NCBI RefSeq assembly: GCF_051014685.1
Contig: NW_027478457.1
Location: 435,553 to 499,552 of the forward strand
Reading direction: 5' to 3'
Source of the DNA: Ptiloglossa arizonensis
Taxonomy: Eukaryota; Arthropoda; Insecta; Hymenoptera; Colletidae
Length of the DNA: 64,000 nucleotides
Of this stretch, positions 39,315-52,389 are shown piece after piece. Below the pieces are notes generated by a model. That model saw only the letters and a program-made list of their open reading frames with translations, was not told the origin of the DNA and ran no database searches. Positions within the stretch are counted from its first letter, which is position 1; each line of letters opens with the position of its first letter. The position numbers and the translations under genes are program-made.

Positions 39315-41985
39315 CGAACAATTTGTTCTCTTCTCAACCATTTCTTAGCTTCCAACTCCCATATCTCGCGAACGGATTGACCTAACCCAAAAATTCCTAT
39401 TGCATTTGATAGTGGAAACTCGCCCGATTACAACGGTACGTTTATTTTCCCCCTAGGCCATTCTGGTTAAGCGATTGGAGCAGCAGAAGTGCGAAAAATT
39501 TGTTGTCTTGACAACCACTTCTTAGATTCAAAGTCCCATATCTCGCGAACGGATTGACCTAACCCAAAAATTCCTATTGCATCTGAAAGTAGAAACTCGC
39601 CCAATTACAACGGTATGTGTATTTTTTCCCTAGGCCATTCTGGTTAAGCGTTTGAAGCAGCAGAATTGCGAAAAATTTTTTGCCTTCTCAACCATTTCTT
39701 GGCTTCAAACTCCCATATCTCGCGAACGGATTGACCTAACCCAAAAATTCCTGTTGCGTCTGAAAGTAGAAACTCGCCCGATTACAACGATATGCGTATT
39801 TTTTCCCTAGTCCATTCTGGTTAAGCGTTTGGAGCAGCAGAATTGCGAACAATTTGTTCTCTTCTCAACTATTTCTTAGCTTCCAACTCCCATATCTCGC
39901 GAACGGATTGACCTAACCCAAAAATTCCTGTTGCGTCTGAAAGTAGAAACTCGCCCGATTACAACGGTATGTGTATTTTTTCCCTAGGCCATTCTGGTTA
40001 AGCGTTTGAAGCAGCAGAATTGCGAAAAATTTTTTGCCTTCTCAACCATTTCTTGGCTTCAAACTCCCATATCTCGCGAACGGATTGACCTATCCCAAAA
40101 ATTCCTATTGCATGTGGAAGTAGAAACTCGCCCGATTACAACGGTATGTGTATTTTTGCCCTAGGCCATTCTGGTTAAGCGTTTGGAGCAGCAGAATTGC
40201 GAAAAATTTTTTTGCCTTCTCAACCATTTCTTAGCTTCAAACTCCCATATCTCGCGAACGGATTGACCTAACCCAAAAATTCCTATTGCATCTGAAAGTA
40301 GAAACTCGCCCGATTACAACGGTATGTGTATTTTTTCCCTAGGCCATTCTGGTTAAGCGTTTGGAGCAGCAGAATTGCGAAAAATTTTTTTGCCTTCTCA
40401 ACCATTTCTTAGCTTCAAACTCCCATATCTCGCGAACGGATTGACCTAACCCAAAAATTCCTATTGCATCTGAAAGTAGAAACTCGCCCGATTACAACGG
40501 TATGTGTATTTTTTCCCTAGGCCATTCTGGTTAAGCGTTTGGAGCAGCAGAATTGCGAAAAATTTGTTTCCTTCACAACCATTTCTTGGATTCAAACTCC
40601 CATATCTCGCGAACGGATTGACCTAACCCAAAAATTCCTATTGCATTTGATAGTAGAAACTCGCCCGATTACAACGGTATGCGTATTTTTTCCCTTGGCC
40701 ATTCTGCTTAAGCGTTTGGAGCAGCAGAATTGCGAAAAATTTGTTCTCTTCTCAACCATTTCTTAGCTTCCAACTCCCATATCTCGCGAACGGATTGACC
40801 CAACCCAAAAATTCCTATTGCATCTGAAAGTAGAAACTCGCCCGATTACAGCGGTACGTGTATTTTTTCCCTAGTCCATTCTGGTTAAGCGTTTGGAGCA
40901 GCAGAATTGCGAACAATTTGTTCTCTTCTCAACCATTTCTTAGCTTCCAACTCCCATATCTCGCGAACGGATTGACCTAACCCAAAAATTCCTATTGCAT
41001 TTGATAGTGGAAACTCGCCCGATTACAACGGTACGTTTATTTTCCCCCTAGGCCATTCTGGTTAAGCGATTGGAGCAGCAGAAGTGCGAAAAATTTGTTG
41101 TCTTGACAACCACTTCTTAGATTCAAAGTCCCATATCTCGCGAACGGATTGACCTAACCCAAAAATTCCTATTGCATCTGAAAGTAGAAACTCGCCCAAT
41201 TACAACGGTATGTGTATTTTTTCCCTAGGCCATTCTGGTTAAGCGTTTGAAGCAGCAGAATTGCGAAAAATTTTTTGCCTTCTCAACCATTTCTTGGCTT
41301 CAAACTCCCATATCTCGCGAACGGATTGACCTAACCCAAAAATTCCTGTTGCGTCTGAAAGTAGAAACTCGCCCGATTACAACGATATGCGTATTTTTTC
41401 CCTAGTCCATTCTGGTTAAGCGTTTGGAGCAGCAGAATTGCGAACAATTTGTTCTCTTCTCAACTATTTCTTAGCTTCCAACTCCCATATCTCGCGAACG
41501 GATTGACCTAACCCAAAAATTCCTGTTGCGTCTGAAAGTAGAAACTCGCCCGATTACAACGGTATGTGTATTTTTTCCCTAGGCCATTCTGGTTAAGCGT
41601 TTGAAGCAGCAGAATTGCGAAAAATTTTTTGCCTTCTCAACCATTTCTTGGCTTCAAACTCCCATATCTCGCGAACGGATTGACCTATCCCAAAAATTCC
41701 TATTGCATGTGGAAGTAGAAACTCGCCCGATTACAACGGTATGTGTATTTTTGCCCTAGGCCATTCTGGTTAAGCGTTTGGAGCAGCAGAATTGCGAAAA
41801 ATTTTTTTGCCTTCTCAACCATTTCTTAGCTTCAAACTCCCATATCTCGCGAACGGATTGACCTAACCCAAAAATTCCTATTGCATCTGAAAGTAGAAAC
41901 TCGCCCGATTACAACGGTATGTGTATTTTTTCCCTAGGCCATTCTGGTTAAGCGTTTGGAGCAGCAGAATTGCGAAAAATTTGTT
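39008..41985 (+). repeat. 9-monomer duplication (about 39008-40390 and 40603-41985)
   Basis: Offset 1595 bp, two more than 1593 because two T-run insertions lie between matching points. Shared rarities are GTACGTTTATTTTCCCCC, ACCACTTCTTAG, GCCCAATTAC, CAACGATATGCG, CAACTATTTC and GCATGTGGAAG. I noticed no substitution. Confidence 0.9.
40169..40346 (+). repeat. 178-bp monomer with a T7 run
   Basis: AAAAATTTTTTTGCC (T-run 40207-40213) has one T more than the A consensus. The same insertion is found near 40385, 41800 and 51710, so it is an inherited marker and not a set of independent slippage events. Confidence 0.85.
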
Positions 41986-42069
41986 TCCTTCACAACCATT
42001 TCTTGGATTCAAACTCCCATATCTCGCGAACGGATTGACATACCCCAAAAATTCCTGTTGCATCAGAAA

Positions 42070-43826
42070 GTAGAAACTCGCCCGATTACAGCGGTATGTG
42101 TATTTTTTCCCTAGGATATTCTGGTTAAGCGTTTGGAGCAGCAGAATTGCGAAAAATTTTTTCCATCTCAACCATTTCTTGGCTTCAAACTCCCATATCT
42201 CGCGAACGGATTTACCTAACCCAAAAATTCCTGTTGCATCAGAAAGCAGAAACTCGCCCGATTACAACGGTATGCGTATTTTTTCACTAGTCCTTTCTGG
42301 TTAAGCGTTTGGAGCAGCAGAAATGTGAACAATTTGTTCTCTTCTCAACCATTTCTTAGCTTCCAACTCCCATATCTCGCGAACGGATTGACCTAACCCA
42401 AAAATTCCTATTGCATTTGATAGTAGAAACTGGCCCGATTACAACGGTACGTGTATTTTTCCCCTACGCCATTCTGGTTAAGCGATTGGAGCAGCAGAAG
42501 TGCGAAAAATTTGTTGTCTTGACAACCATTTCTTAGCTTCAAACTCCCATATCTCGCGAATGGATTGACCTAACCCAAAAATTCCTATTGCATTTGATAG
42601 TAGAAACTCGCCCGATTACAACGGTACGTGTATTTTTCCCCTACGCCATTCTGGTTAAGCGATTGGAGCAGCAGAAGTGCGAAAAATTTGTTGTCTTGAC
42701 AACCATTTCTTAGCTTCAAAGTCCCATATCTCGCGAACGGATTGACCTAACCCAAAAATTCCTATTGCATCTGAAAGTAGAAACTCGCCCGATTACAACG
42801 GTATGTGTATTTTTTCCCTAGGCCATTCTGGTTAAACGTTTGGAGCAGCAGAATTGTGAAAAATTTTTTGCCTTCTCTACCATTTCTTGGCTTCAAACAC
42901 CCATATCTCGCGAACGGATTGTCCTAACCCAAAAATTCCTATTGCATCTGAAAGTAGAAACTCGCCCGATTACAACGGTATGTGTATTTTTTCCCTAGGC
43001 CATTCTGGTTAAGCGTTTGGAGCAGCAGAATTGCGAAAAATTTTTTGCCTTCTCAACCATTTCTTGGCTTCCAACTCCCATATCTCGCGAACGGATTGAC
43101 CTAACCCAAAAATTCCTGTTGCGTCTGAAAGTAGAAACTCGCCCGATTACAGCGGTATGTGTATTTTTTCCCTAGGATATTCTGGTTAAGCGTTTGGAGC
43201 AGCAGAATTGCGAAAAATTTTTTCCATCTCAACCATTTCTTGGCTTCAAACTCCCATATCTCGCGAACGGATTTACCTAACCCAAAAATTCCTGTTGCAT
43301 CAGAAAGCAGAAACTCGCCCGATTACAACGGTATGCGTATTTTTTCACTAGTTCTTTCTGGTTAAGCGTTTGGAGCAGCAGAAATGTGAACAATTTGTTC
43401 TCTTCTCAACCATTTCTTAGCTTCCAACTCCCATATCTCGCGAACGGATTGACCTAACCCAAAAATTCCTATTGCATTTGATAGTAGAAACTGGCCCGAT
43501 TACAACGGTACGTGTATTTTTCCCCTACGCCATTCTGGTTAAGCGATTGGAGCAGCAGAAGTGCGAAAAATTTGTTGTCTTGACAACCATTTCTTAGCTT
43601 CAAACTCCCATATCTCGCGAATGGATTGACCTAACCCAAAAATTCCTATTGCATTTGATAGTAGAAACTCGCCCGATTACAACGGTACGTGTATTTTTCC
43701 CCTACGCCATTCTGGTTAAGCGATTGGAGCAGCAGAAGTGCGAAAAATTTGTTGTCTTGACAACCATTTCTTAGCTTCAAAGTCCCATATCTCGCGAACG
43801 GATTGACCTAACCCAAAAATTCCTAT
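42070..43826 (+). repeat. 6-monomer-offset duplication (about 42070-42765 and 43131-43826)
   Basis: Offset 1061 bp (6 x 177 minus 1, containing an E monomer). It shares TTTTTTCACTAG, AAATGTGAACAATTTG, ACTGGCCCG and the GAATGG unit. The intervening GGATTGTCC monomer (42921) is itself repeated at 44159. Confidence 0.85.
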
Positions 43827-44689
43827 TGTAACTGAAAGTAGAAACTCGACCGATTACAACGGTATGCGTATTTTCCCCCTAGTCCATTCTGGTTAAGCGT
43901 TTGGAGCAGCAGAATTGCGAAAAATTTTTTGCCTTCTCAACCATTTCTTGGCTTCAAACTCCCATATCTCGCGAACGGATTGACCTAACCCAAAAATTCC
44001 TGTTGCATCAGAAAGCAGAAACTCGCCCGATTACAACGGTATGTGTATTTTTTCCCTAGGCCATTCTGGTTAAACGTTTGGAGCAGCAGAATTGTGAAAA
44101 ATTTTTTGCCTTCTCTACCATTTCTTGGCTTCAAACACCCATATCTCGCGAACGGATTGTCCTAACCCAAAAATTCCTATTGCATCTGAAAGTAGAAACT
44201 CGCCCGATTACAACGGTATGTGTATTTTTTCCCTAGGCCATTCTGGTTAAGCGTTTGGAGCAGCAGAATTGCGAAAAATTTTTTGCCTTCTCAACCATTT
44301 CTTGGCTTCAAACTCCCATATCTCGCGAACGGATTGACCTAACCCAAAAATTCCTGTTGCGTCTGAAAGTAGAAACTCGCCCGGTTACAATGGTATGTGT
44401 ATTTTTTCCCTAGGCCATTCTGGTTAAGCGTTTGGAGCAGCGGAAGTGCGAAAAATTTGTAGTCTCCTCAACCATTTCTTAGCTTCAAACTCCCATATCT
44501 CGCGAATGGATTGACCTAACCCAAAAATTCCTATTACATCTGAAAGTAGAAACTCGCCCGATTACAACGGTATGTGTATTTTTTCCCTAGGCCATTCTGG
44601 TTAAGCGTTTGGAGCAGCGGAAGTGCGAAAAATTTGTTGTCTCCTCAACCATTTCTTAGCTTCAAACTCCCATATCTCGCGAATGGATT

Positions 44690-47600
44690 GACCTAACCCA
44701 AAAATTCCTATTGCATTTGATAGTAGAAACTCGCCCGATTACAACGGTACGTGTATTTTTCCCCTACGCCATTCTGGTTAAGCGATTGGAGCAGCAGAAG
44801 TGCGAAAAATTTGTTGTCTTGACAACCATTTCTTAGCTTCAAAGTCCCATATCTCGCGAACGGATTGACCTATCCCAAAAATTCCTATTGCATCTGAAAG
44901 TAGAAACTCGCCCGATTACAACGGTATGTGTATTTTTTCCCTAGGCCATTCTGGTTAAACGTTTGGAGCAGCAGAATTGTGAAAAATTTTTTGCCTTCTC
45001 TACCATTTCTTGGCTTCAAACTCCCATATCTCGCGAACGGATTGACCTAACCCAAAAATTCCTATTGCATCTGAAAGCAGAAACACGCCCGATTACAACG
45101 GTATGTGTATTTTTTCCCTAGGCCATTCTGGTTAAGCGTTTGGAGCAGCAGAATTGCGAAAAATTTTTTGCCTTCTCAACCATTTCTTGGCTTCAAACTC
45201 CCATATCTCGCGAACGGATTGACCTAACCCAAAAATTCCTGTTGCGTCTGAAAGTAGAAACTCGCCCGATTACAACGGTATGCGTATTTTTTCCCTAGTC
45301 CATTCTGGTTAAGCGTTTGGAGCAGCAGAATTGCGAACAATTTGTTCTCTTCTCAACCATTTCTTAGCTTCCAACTCCCATATCTCGCGAACGGATTGAC
45401 CTAACCCAAAAATTCTTATTGCATTTGACAGTAGAAACTCGCCCGAATACAACGGTATGTGTATTTTTCCCTAGGCCATTCTGGTTAAACGTTTGGAGCA
45501 GCAGAATTGCGAAAAATCTTTTGCCTTCTCAACCATTTCTTGGCTTCAAACTCCCATATCTCGCGAACGGATTGACCTAACCCAAAAATTCCTATTGTAA
45601 CTGAAAGTAGAAACTCGCCCGATTACAACGGTACGTGTATTTTTTCCCTAGGCCATCCTAGTTAAGCGTTTCGAGCAGCAGAATTGCGAAAAATTTTTTG
45701 CCTTCTCAACCATTTCTTGGCTTCAAACTCCCATATCTCGCGAACGGATTGACCTAACCCAAAAATTCCTGTTGCGTCTGAAAGTAGAAACTCGCCCGAT
45801 TACAACGGTATGCGTATTTTTTCCCTAGTCCATTCTGGTTAAGCGTTTGGAGCAGCAGAATTGCGAAAAATTTGTTCTCTTCTCAACCATTTCTTAGCTT
45901 CCAACTCCCATATCTCGCGAACGGATTGACCAAACCCAAAATTCCTATTGCATCTGAAAGTAGAAACTCGCCCGATTACAACGGTATGTGTATTTTTTGC
46001 CTGGGCCATTCTGGTTAAGCGTTTGGAGCAGCAGAAATGCGAAAAATTTGTTGCCTTCTCAACCATTTCTTGGCTTCAAACTCCCATATCTCGCGAACGG
46101 ATCGACCAAACCCAAAAATTCCTGCTGCGTCTGAAAGTAGAAACTCGCCCGATTACAACGGTATGTGTATTTTTTCCCTAGTCCATTCTGGTTAAGCGTT
46201 TGGAGCAGCAGAATTGCGAACAATTTGTTCTCTTCTCAACCATTTCTTAGCTTCCAACTCCCATATCTCGCGAACGGATTGACCTAACCCAAAAATTCCT
46301 GTTGCGTCTGAAAGTAGAAACTCGCCCGGTTACAACGGTATGTGTATTTTTTCCCTAGGCCATTCTGGTTAAGCGTTTGGAGCAGCGGAAGTGCGAAAAA
46401 TTTGTTGTCTCCTCAACCATTTCTTAGCTTCAAACTCCCATATCTCGCGAATGGATTGACCTAACCCAAAAATTCCTATTGCATTTGATAGTAGAAACTC
46501 GCCCGATTACAACGGTACGTGTATTTTTCCCCTACGCCATTCTGGTTAAGCGATTGGAGCAGCAGAAGTGCGAAAAATTTGTTGTCTTGACAACCATTTC
46601 TTAGCTTCAAAGTCCCATATCTCGCGAACGGATTGACCTAACCCAAAAATTCCTATTGCATTTGATAGTAGAAACTCGCCCGATTACAACGGTACGTGTA
46701 TTTTTCCCCTACGCCATTCTGGTTAAGCGATTGGAGCAGCAGAAGTGCGAAAAATTTGTTGTCTTGACAACCATTTCTTAGCTTCAAAGTCCCATATCTC
46801 GCGAACGGATTGACCTATCCCAAAAATTCCTATTGCATCTGAAAGTAGAAACTCGCCCGATTACAACGGTATGTGTATTTTTTCCCTAGGCCATTCTGGT
46901 TAAACGTTTGGAGCAGCAGAATTGTGAAAAATTTTTTGCCTTCTCTACCATTTCTTGGCTTCAAACTCCCATATCTCGCGAACGGATTGACCTAACCCAA
47001 AAATTCCTATTGCATCTGAAAGCAGAAACACGCCCGATTACAACGGTATGTGTATTTTTTCCCTAGGCCATTCTGGTTAAGCGTTTGGAGCAGCAGAATT
47101 GCGAAAAATTTTTTGCCTTCTCAACCATTTCTTGGCTTCAAACTCCCATATCTCGCGAACGGATTGACCTAACCCAAAAATTCCTGTTGCGTCTGAAAGT
47201 AGAAACTCGCCCGATTACAACGGTATGCGTATTTTTTCCCTAGTCCATTCTGGTTAAGCGTTTGGAGCAGCAGAATTGCGAACAATTTGTTCTCTTCTCA
47301 ACCATTTCTTAGCTTCCAACTCCCATATCTCGCGAACGGATTGACCTAACCCAAAAATTCTTATTGCATTTGACAGTAGAAACTCGCCCGAATACAACGG
47401 TATGTGTATTTTTCCCTAGGCCATTCTGGTTAAACGTTTGGAGCAGCAGAATTGCGAAAAATCTTTTGCCTTCTCAACCATTTCTTGGCTTCAAACTCCC
47501 ATATCTCGCGAACGGATTGACCTAACCCAAAAATTCCTATTGTAACTGAAAGTAGAAACTCGCCCGATTACAACGGTACGTGTATTTTTTCCCTAGGCCA

Positions 47601-48593
47601 TCCTAGTTAAGCGTTTCGAGCAGCAGAATTGCGAAAAATTTTTTGCCTTCTCAACCATTTCTTGGCTTCAAACTCCCATATCTCGCGAACGGATTGACCT
47701 AACCCAAAAATTCCTGTTGCGTCTGAAAGTAGAAACTCGCCCGATTACAACGGTATGCGTATTTTTTCCCTAGTCCATTCTGGTTAAGCGTTTGGAGCAG
47801 CAGAATTGCGAAAAATTTGTTCTCTTCTCAACCATTTCTTAGCTTCCAACTCCCATATCTCGCGAACGGATTGACCAAACCCAAAATTCCTATTGCATCT
47901 GAAAGTAGAAACTCGCCCGATTACAACGGTATGTGTATTTTTTGCCTGGGCCATTCTGGTTAAGCGTTTGGAGCAGCAGAAATGCGAAAAATTTGTTGCC
48001 TTCTCAACCATTTCTTGGCTTCAAACTCCCATATCTCGCGAACGGATCGACCAAACCCAAAAATTCCTGCTGCGTCTGAAAGTAGAAACTCGCCCGATTA
48101 CAACGGTATGTGTATTTTTTCCCTAGTCCATTCTGGTTAAGCGTTTGGAGCAGCAGAATTGCGAACAATTTGTTCTCTTCTCAACCATTTCTTAGCTTCC
48201 AACTCCCATATCTCGCGAACGGATTGACCTAACCCAAAAATTCCTGTTGCGTCTGAAAGTAGAAACTCGCCCGGTTACAACGGTATGTGTATTTTTTCCC
48301 TAGGCCATTCTGGTTAAGCGTTTGGAGCAGCGGAAGTGCGAAAAATTTGTTGTCTCCTCAACCATTTCTTAGCTTCAAACTCCCATATCTCGCGAATGGA
48401 TTGACCTAACCCAAAAATTCCTATTGCATTTGATAGTAGAAACTCGCCCGATTACAACGGTACGTGTATTTTTCCCCTACGCCATTCTGGTTAAGCGATT
48501 GGAGCAGCAGAAGTGCGAAAAATTTGTTGTCTTGACAACCATTTCTTAGCTTCAAAGTCCCATATCTCGCGAACGGATTGACCTAACCCAAAC
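44690..48593 (+). repeat. 11-monomer tandem duplication (about 44690-46648 and 46635-48593)
   Basis: Offset 1945 bp, two short of 1947 because each copy carries the same two single-base deletions: TGTATTTTTCCCTAGG (about 45462/47407) and GACCAAACCCAAAATTCC (about 45930/47875). Shared rarities include CATCCTAGTTAAG, GTTTCGAGC, AAAAATCTTTTG, TTTGACAG, CCGAATAC and TTTTGCCTGGG. I saw no difference between the copies. This is one of the youngest events in the window, or an assembly duplication. Confidence 0.93.
45303..45478 (+). repeat. 176-bp monomer with a shortened T tract
   Basis: The tail reads TGTATTTTTCCCTAGG (T5C3) instead of T6C3 or T5C4. The deletion recurs exactly 1945 bp later, which confirms common descent of the two 11-monomer blocks. 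Confidence 0.85.
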
Positions 48594-49192
48594 ATTCCTA
48601 TGGCATTTGAAAGTAGAAACGCGCCCGATTACAACGGTACGAGTATTTTTCCCCTAGGCCATTCTGGTTAAGCGTTTGAAACAGCAGAATTGCGAAAAAA
48701 TTTTTGCCTTCTCAACCATTTCTTGGCTTCCAACTCCCATATCTCGCGAACGGATTGACCTAACCCAAAAATTCCTGTTGCGTCTGAAAGTAGAAACTCG
48801 CCCGGTTACAACGGTATGTGTATTTTTCCCCTAGGCCATTCTGGTTAAGCGATTGGAGCAGCAGAAGTGCGAAAAATGTGTTGTCTTGTCAACCATTTCT
48901 TAGATTTAAAGTCCCATATCTCGCGAACGGATTAACCTAACCCAAAAATTCCTATTTTAACTGAAAGTAGAAACTCGCCCGATTACAAGGGTATGCGTAT
49001 TTTTTCCCTTGGCCATTCTGCTTAAGCGTTTGGAGCAGCAGAATTGCGAAAAATTTGTTCTCTTCTCAACCATTTCTTAGCTTCCAACTCCCATATCTCG
49101 CGAACGGATTGACCTAACCCAAAAATTCCTATTGCATTTGATAGTAGAAACTCGCCCGATTACAACGGTATGCGTATTTTTTCCCTTGGCCA

Positions 49193-49369
49193 TTCTGCTT
49201 AAGCGTTTGGAGCAGCAGAATTGCGAAAAATTTGTTCTCTTCTCAACCATTTCTTAGCTTCCAACTCCCATATCTCGCGAACGGATTGACCCAACCCAAA
49301 AATTCCTATTGCATCTGAAAGTAGAAACTCGCCCGATTACAACGGTACGTGTATTTTTCCCCTAGGCCA
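49193..49369 (+). repeat. representative subfamily F monomer
   Basis: The head is TTCTGCTTAAGCG instead of TTCTGGTTAAGCG. It is preceded by CCCTTGGCCA or CCCTAGGCCA and followed by AAAAATTTGTTCTCTTC. F is clustered at 4.9-17.6 kb, 38.2-40.8 kb, 49.0-50.8 kb, 53.9-55.5 kb, 58.6 kb and 60.7-62.7 kb. Most right-hand copies follow a tail with GTATGCG. Confidence 0.85.
49197..49204. other. 8-bp palindrome GCTTAAGC unique to F heads (example)
   Basis: A single G-to-C change at monomer position 6 turns GGTTAAGC into the perfect palindrome GCTTAAGC (positions 5-12). It marks F monomers throughout the window. Confidence 0.8.
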
Positions 49370-52300
49370 TTCTGGTTAAGCGATTGGAGCAGCAGAATTG
49401 CGAAAAATTTGTTGTCTTCTCAACCATTTCTTAGATTCAAAGTCCCACATCTCGCGAAAGGATTGACCAAACCCAAAAATTCCTTCTGCGTCTGAAAGTA
49501 GAAACTCGCCCGATTACAACGGTATGTGTATTTTTTCCCTAGGCCATTCTGGTTAAGCGTTTGAAGCAGCAGAATTGCGAAAAATTTTTTGCCTTCTCAA
49601 CCATTTCTTGGCTTCAAACTCCCATATCTCGCGAACGGATTGACCTAACCCAAAAATTCCTATTGCATTTGATAGTAGAAACTCGCCCGATTACAACGGT
49701 ATGCGTATTTTTTCCCTTGGCCATTCTGCTTAAGCGTTTGGAGCAGCAGAATTGCGAAAAATTTGTTCTCTTCTCAACCATTTCTTAGCTTCCAACTCCC
49801 ATATCTCGCGAACGGATTGACCCAACCCAAAAATTCCTATTGCATCTGAAAGTAGAAACTCGCCCGATTACAACGGTACGTGTATTTTTCCCCTAGGCCA
49901 TTCTGGTTAAGCGATTGGAGCAGCAGAATTGCGAAAAATTTGTTGTCTTCTCAACCATTTCTTAGATTCAAAGTCCCACATCTCGCGAAAGGATTGACCA
50001 AACCCAAAAATTCCTTCTGCGTCTGAAAGTAGAAACTCGCCCGATTACAACGGTATGTGTATTTTTTCCCTAGGCCATTCTGGTTAAGCGTTTGAAGCAG
50101 CAGAATTGCGAAAAATTTTTTGCCTTCTCAACCATTTCTTGGCTTCAAACTCCCATATCTCGCGAACGGATTGACCTAACCCAAAAATTCCTATTGCATT
50201 TGATAGTAGAAACTCGCCCGATTACAACGGTATGCGTATTTTTTCCCTTGGCCATTCTGCTTAAGCGTTTGGAGCAGCAGAATTGCGAAAAATTTGTTCT
50301 CTTCTCAACCATTTCTTAGCTTCCAACTCCCATATCTCGCGAACGGATTGACCCAACCCAAAAATTCCTATTGCGTCTGAAAGTAGAAACTCGCCCGGTT
50401 ACAACGGTATGTGTATTTTTCCCCTAGGCCATTCTGGTTAAGCGATTGGAGCAGCAGAAGTGCGAAAAATGTGTTGTCTTGTCAACCATTTCTTAGATTT
50501 AAAGTCCCATATCTCGCGAACGGATTAACCTAACCCAAAAATTCCTATTGTAACTGAAAGTAGAAACTCGCCCGATTACAAGGGTATGCGTATTTTTTCC
50601 CTTGGCCATTCTGCTTAAGCGTTTGGAGCAGCAGAATTGCGAAAAATTTGTTCTCTTCTCAACCATTTCTTAGCTTCCAACTCCCATATCTCGCGAACGG
50701 ATTGACCTAACCCAAAAATTCCTATTGCATTTGATAGTAGAAACTCGCCCGATTACAACGGTATGCGTATTTTTTCCCTTGGCCATTCTGCTTAAGCGTT
50801 TGGAGCAGCAGAATTGCGAAAAATTTGTTCTCTTCTCAACCATTTCTTAGCTTCCAACTCCCATATCTCGCGAACGGATTGACCCAACCCAAAAATTCCT
50901 ATTGCATCTGAAAGTAGAAACTCGCCCGATTACAAGGGTACGTGTATTTTTCCCCTAGGCCATTCTGGTTAAGCGATTGGAGCAGCAGAATTGCGAAAAA
51001 TTTGTTGTCTTCTCAACCATTTCTTAGATTCAAAGTCCCACATCTCGCGAAAGGATTGACCAAACCCAAAAATTCCTTCTGCGTCTGAAAGTAGAAACTC
51101 GCCCGATTACAACGGTATGTGTATTTTTTCCCTAGGCCATTCTGGTTAAGCGTTTGAAGCAGCAGAATTGCGAAAAATTTTTTGCCTTCTCAACCATTTC
51201 TTGGCTTCAAACTCCCATATCTCGCGAACGGATTGACCTAACCCAAAAATTCCTATTGCGTCTGAAAGTAGAAACTCGCCCGATTACAACGATATGCGTA
51301 TTTTTTCCCTAGTCCATTCTGGTTAAGCGTTTAGAGCAGCAGAATTGCGATCAATTTGTTCTCTTCTCAACCATTTCTTAGCTTCCAACTCCCATATCTC
51401 GCGAACGGATTGACCTAACCCAAAAATTCCTGTTGCGTCTGAAAGTAGAAACTCGCCCGATTACAACAGTATGTGTATTTTTTCCCTAGGCCATTCTGGT
51501 TAAGCGTTTGAAGCAGCAGAATTGCTAAAAATTTTTTGCCTTCTCAACCATTTCTTGGCTTCAAACTCCCATATCTCGCGAACGGATTGACCTATCCCAA
51601 AAATTCCTATTGCATCTGGAAGTAGAAACTCGCCCGATTACAACGGTATGTGTATTTTTGCCCTAGGCCATTCTGGTTAAGCGTTTGGAGCAGCAGAATT
51701 GCGAAAAATTTTTTTGCCTTCTCAACCATTTCTTAGCTTCAAACTCCCATATCTCGCGAACGGATTGACCTAACCCAAAAATTCCTATTGCATCTGAAAG
51801 TAGAAATTCGCCCGATTACAACGGTATGTGTATTTTTTCCCTAGGCCATTCTGGTTAAGCGTTTGGAGCAGCAGAATTGCGAAAAATTTGTTTCCTTCAC
51901 AACCATTTCTTGGATTCAAACTCCCATATCTCGCGAACGGATTGACATACCCCAAAAATTCCTGTTGCATCAGAAAGTAGAAACTCGCCCGATTACAGCG
52001 GTATGTGTATTTTTTCCCTAGGATATTCTGGTTAAGCGTTTGGAGCAGCAGAATTGCGAAAAATTTTTTCCATCTCAACCATTTCTTGGCTTCAAACTCC
52101 CATATCTCGCGAACGGATTTACCTAAACCAAAAACTCCTGTTGCATCAGAAAGCAGAAACTCGCCCGATTACAACGGTATGCGTATTTTTTCCCTAGTCC
52201 TTTCTGGTTAAGCGTTTGGAGCAGCAGAAATGTGAACAATTTGTTCTCTTCTCAACCATTTCTTAGCTTCCAACTCCCATATCTCGCGAACGGATTGACC

Positions 52301-52389
52301 TAACCCAAAAATTCCTATTGCATTTGATAGTAGAAACTGGCCCGATTACAACGGTACGTGTATTTTTCCCCTACACCATTCTGGTTAAG

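Larger units (their letters stand above)
49087..50372 (+). repeat. 3-monomer-offset repeat (about 49090-49841 and 49620-50372)
   Basis: Offset 531 bp. The trio of F, a B-headed CCCACATCTCGCGAAAGG unit, and A is repeated, and the CCCACATC unit returns a third time at about 51040 within the 9-monomer duplication. This is the smallest clear higher-order unit in the window. Confidence 0.85.
48778..51250 (+). repeat. 9-monomer-offset duplication (about 48778-49657 and 50371-51250)
   Basis: Offset 1593 bp. The run AAAAATGTGTTG unit, F, F, then CCCACATCTCGCGAAAGG and TTCCTTCTGCG recurs. Differences are TTTTAACTG/TTGTAACTG (48957/50550) and CAACGGTACG/CAAGGGTACG (near 49343/50936). Confidence 0.85.
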
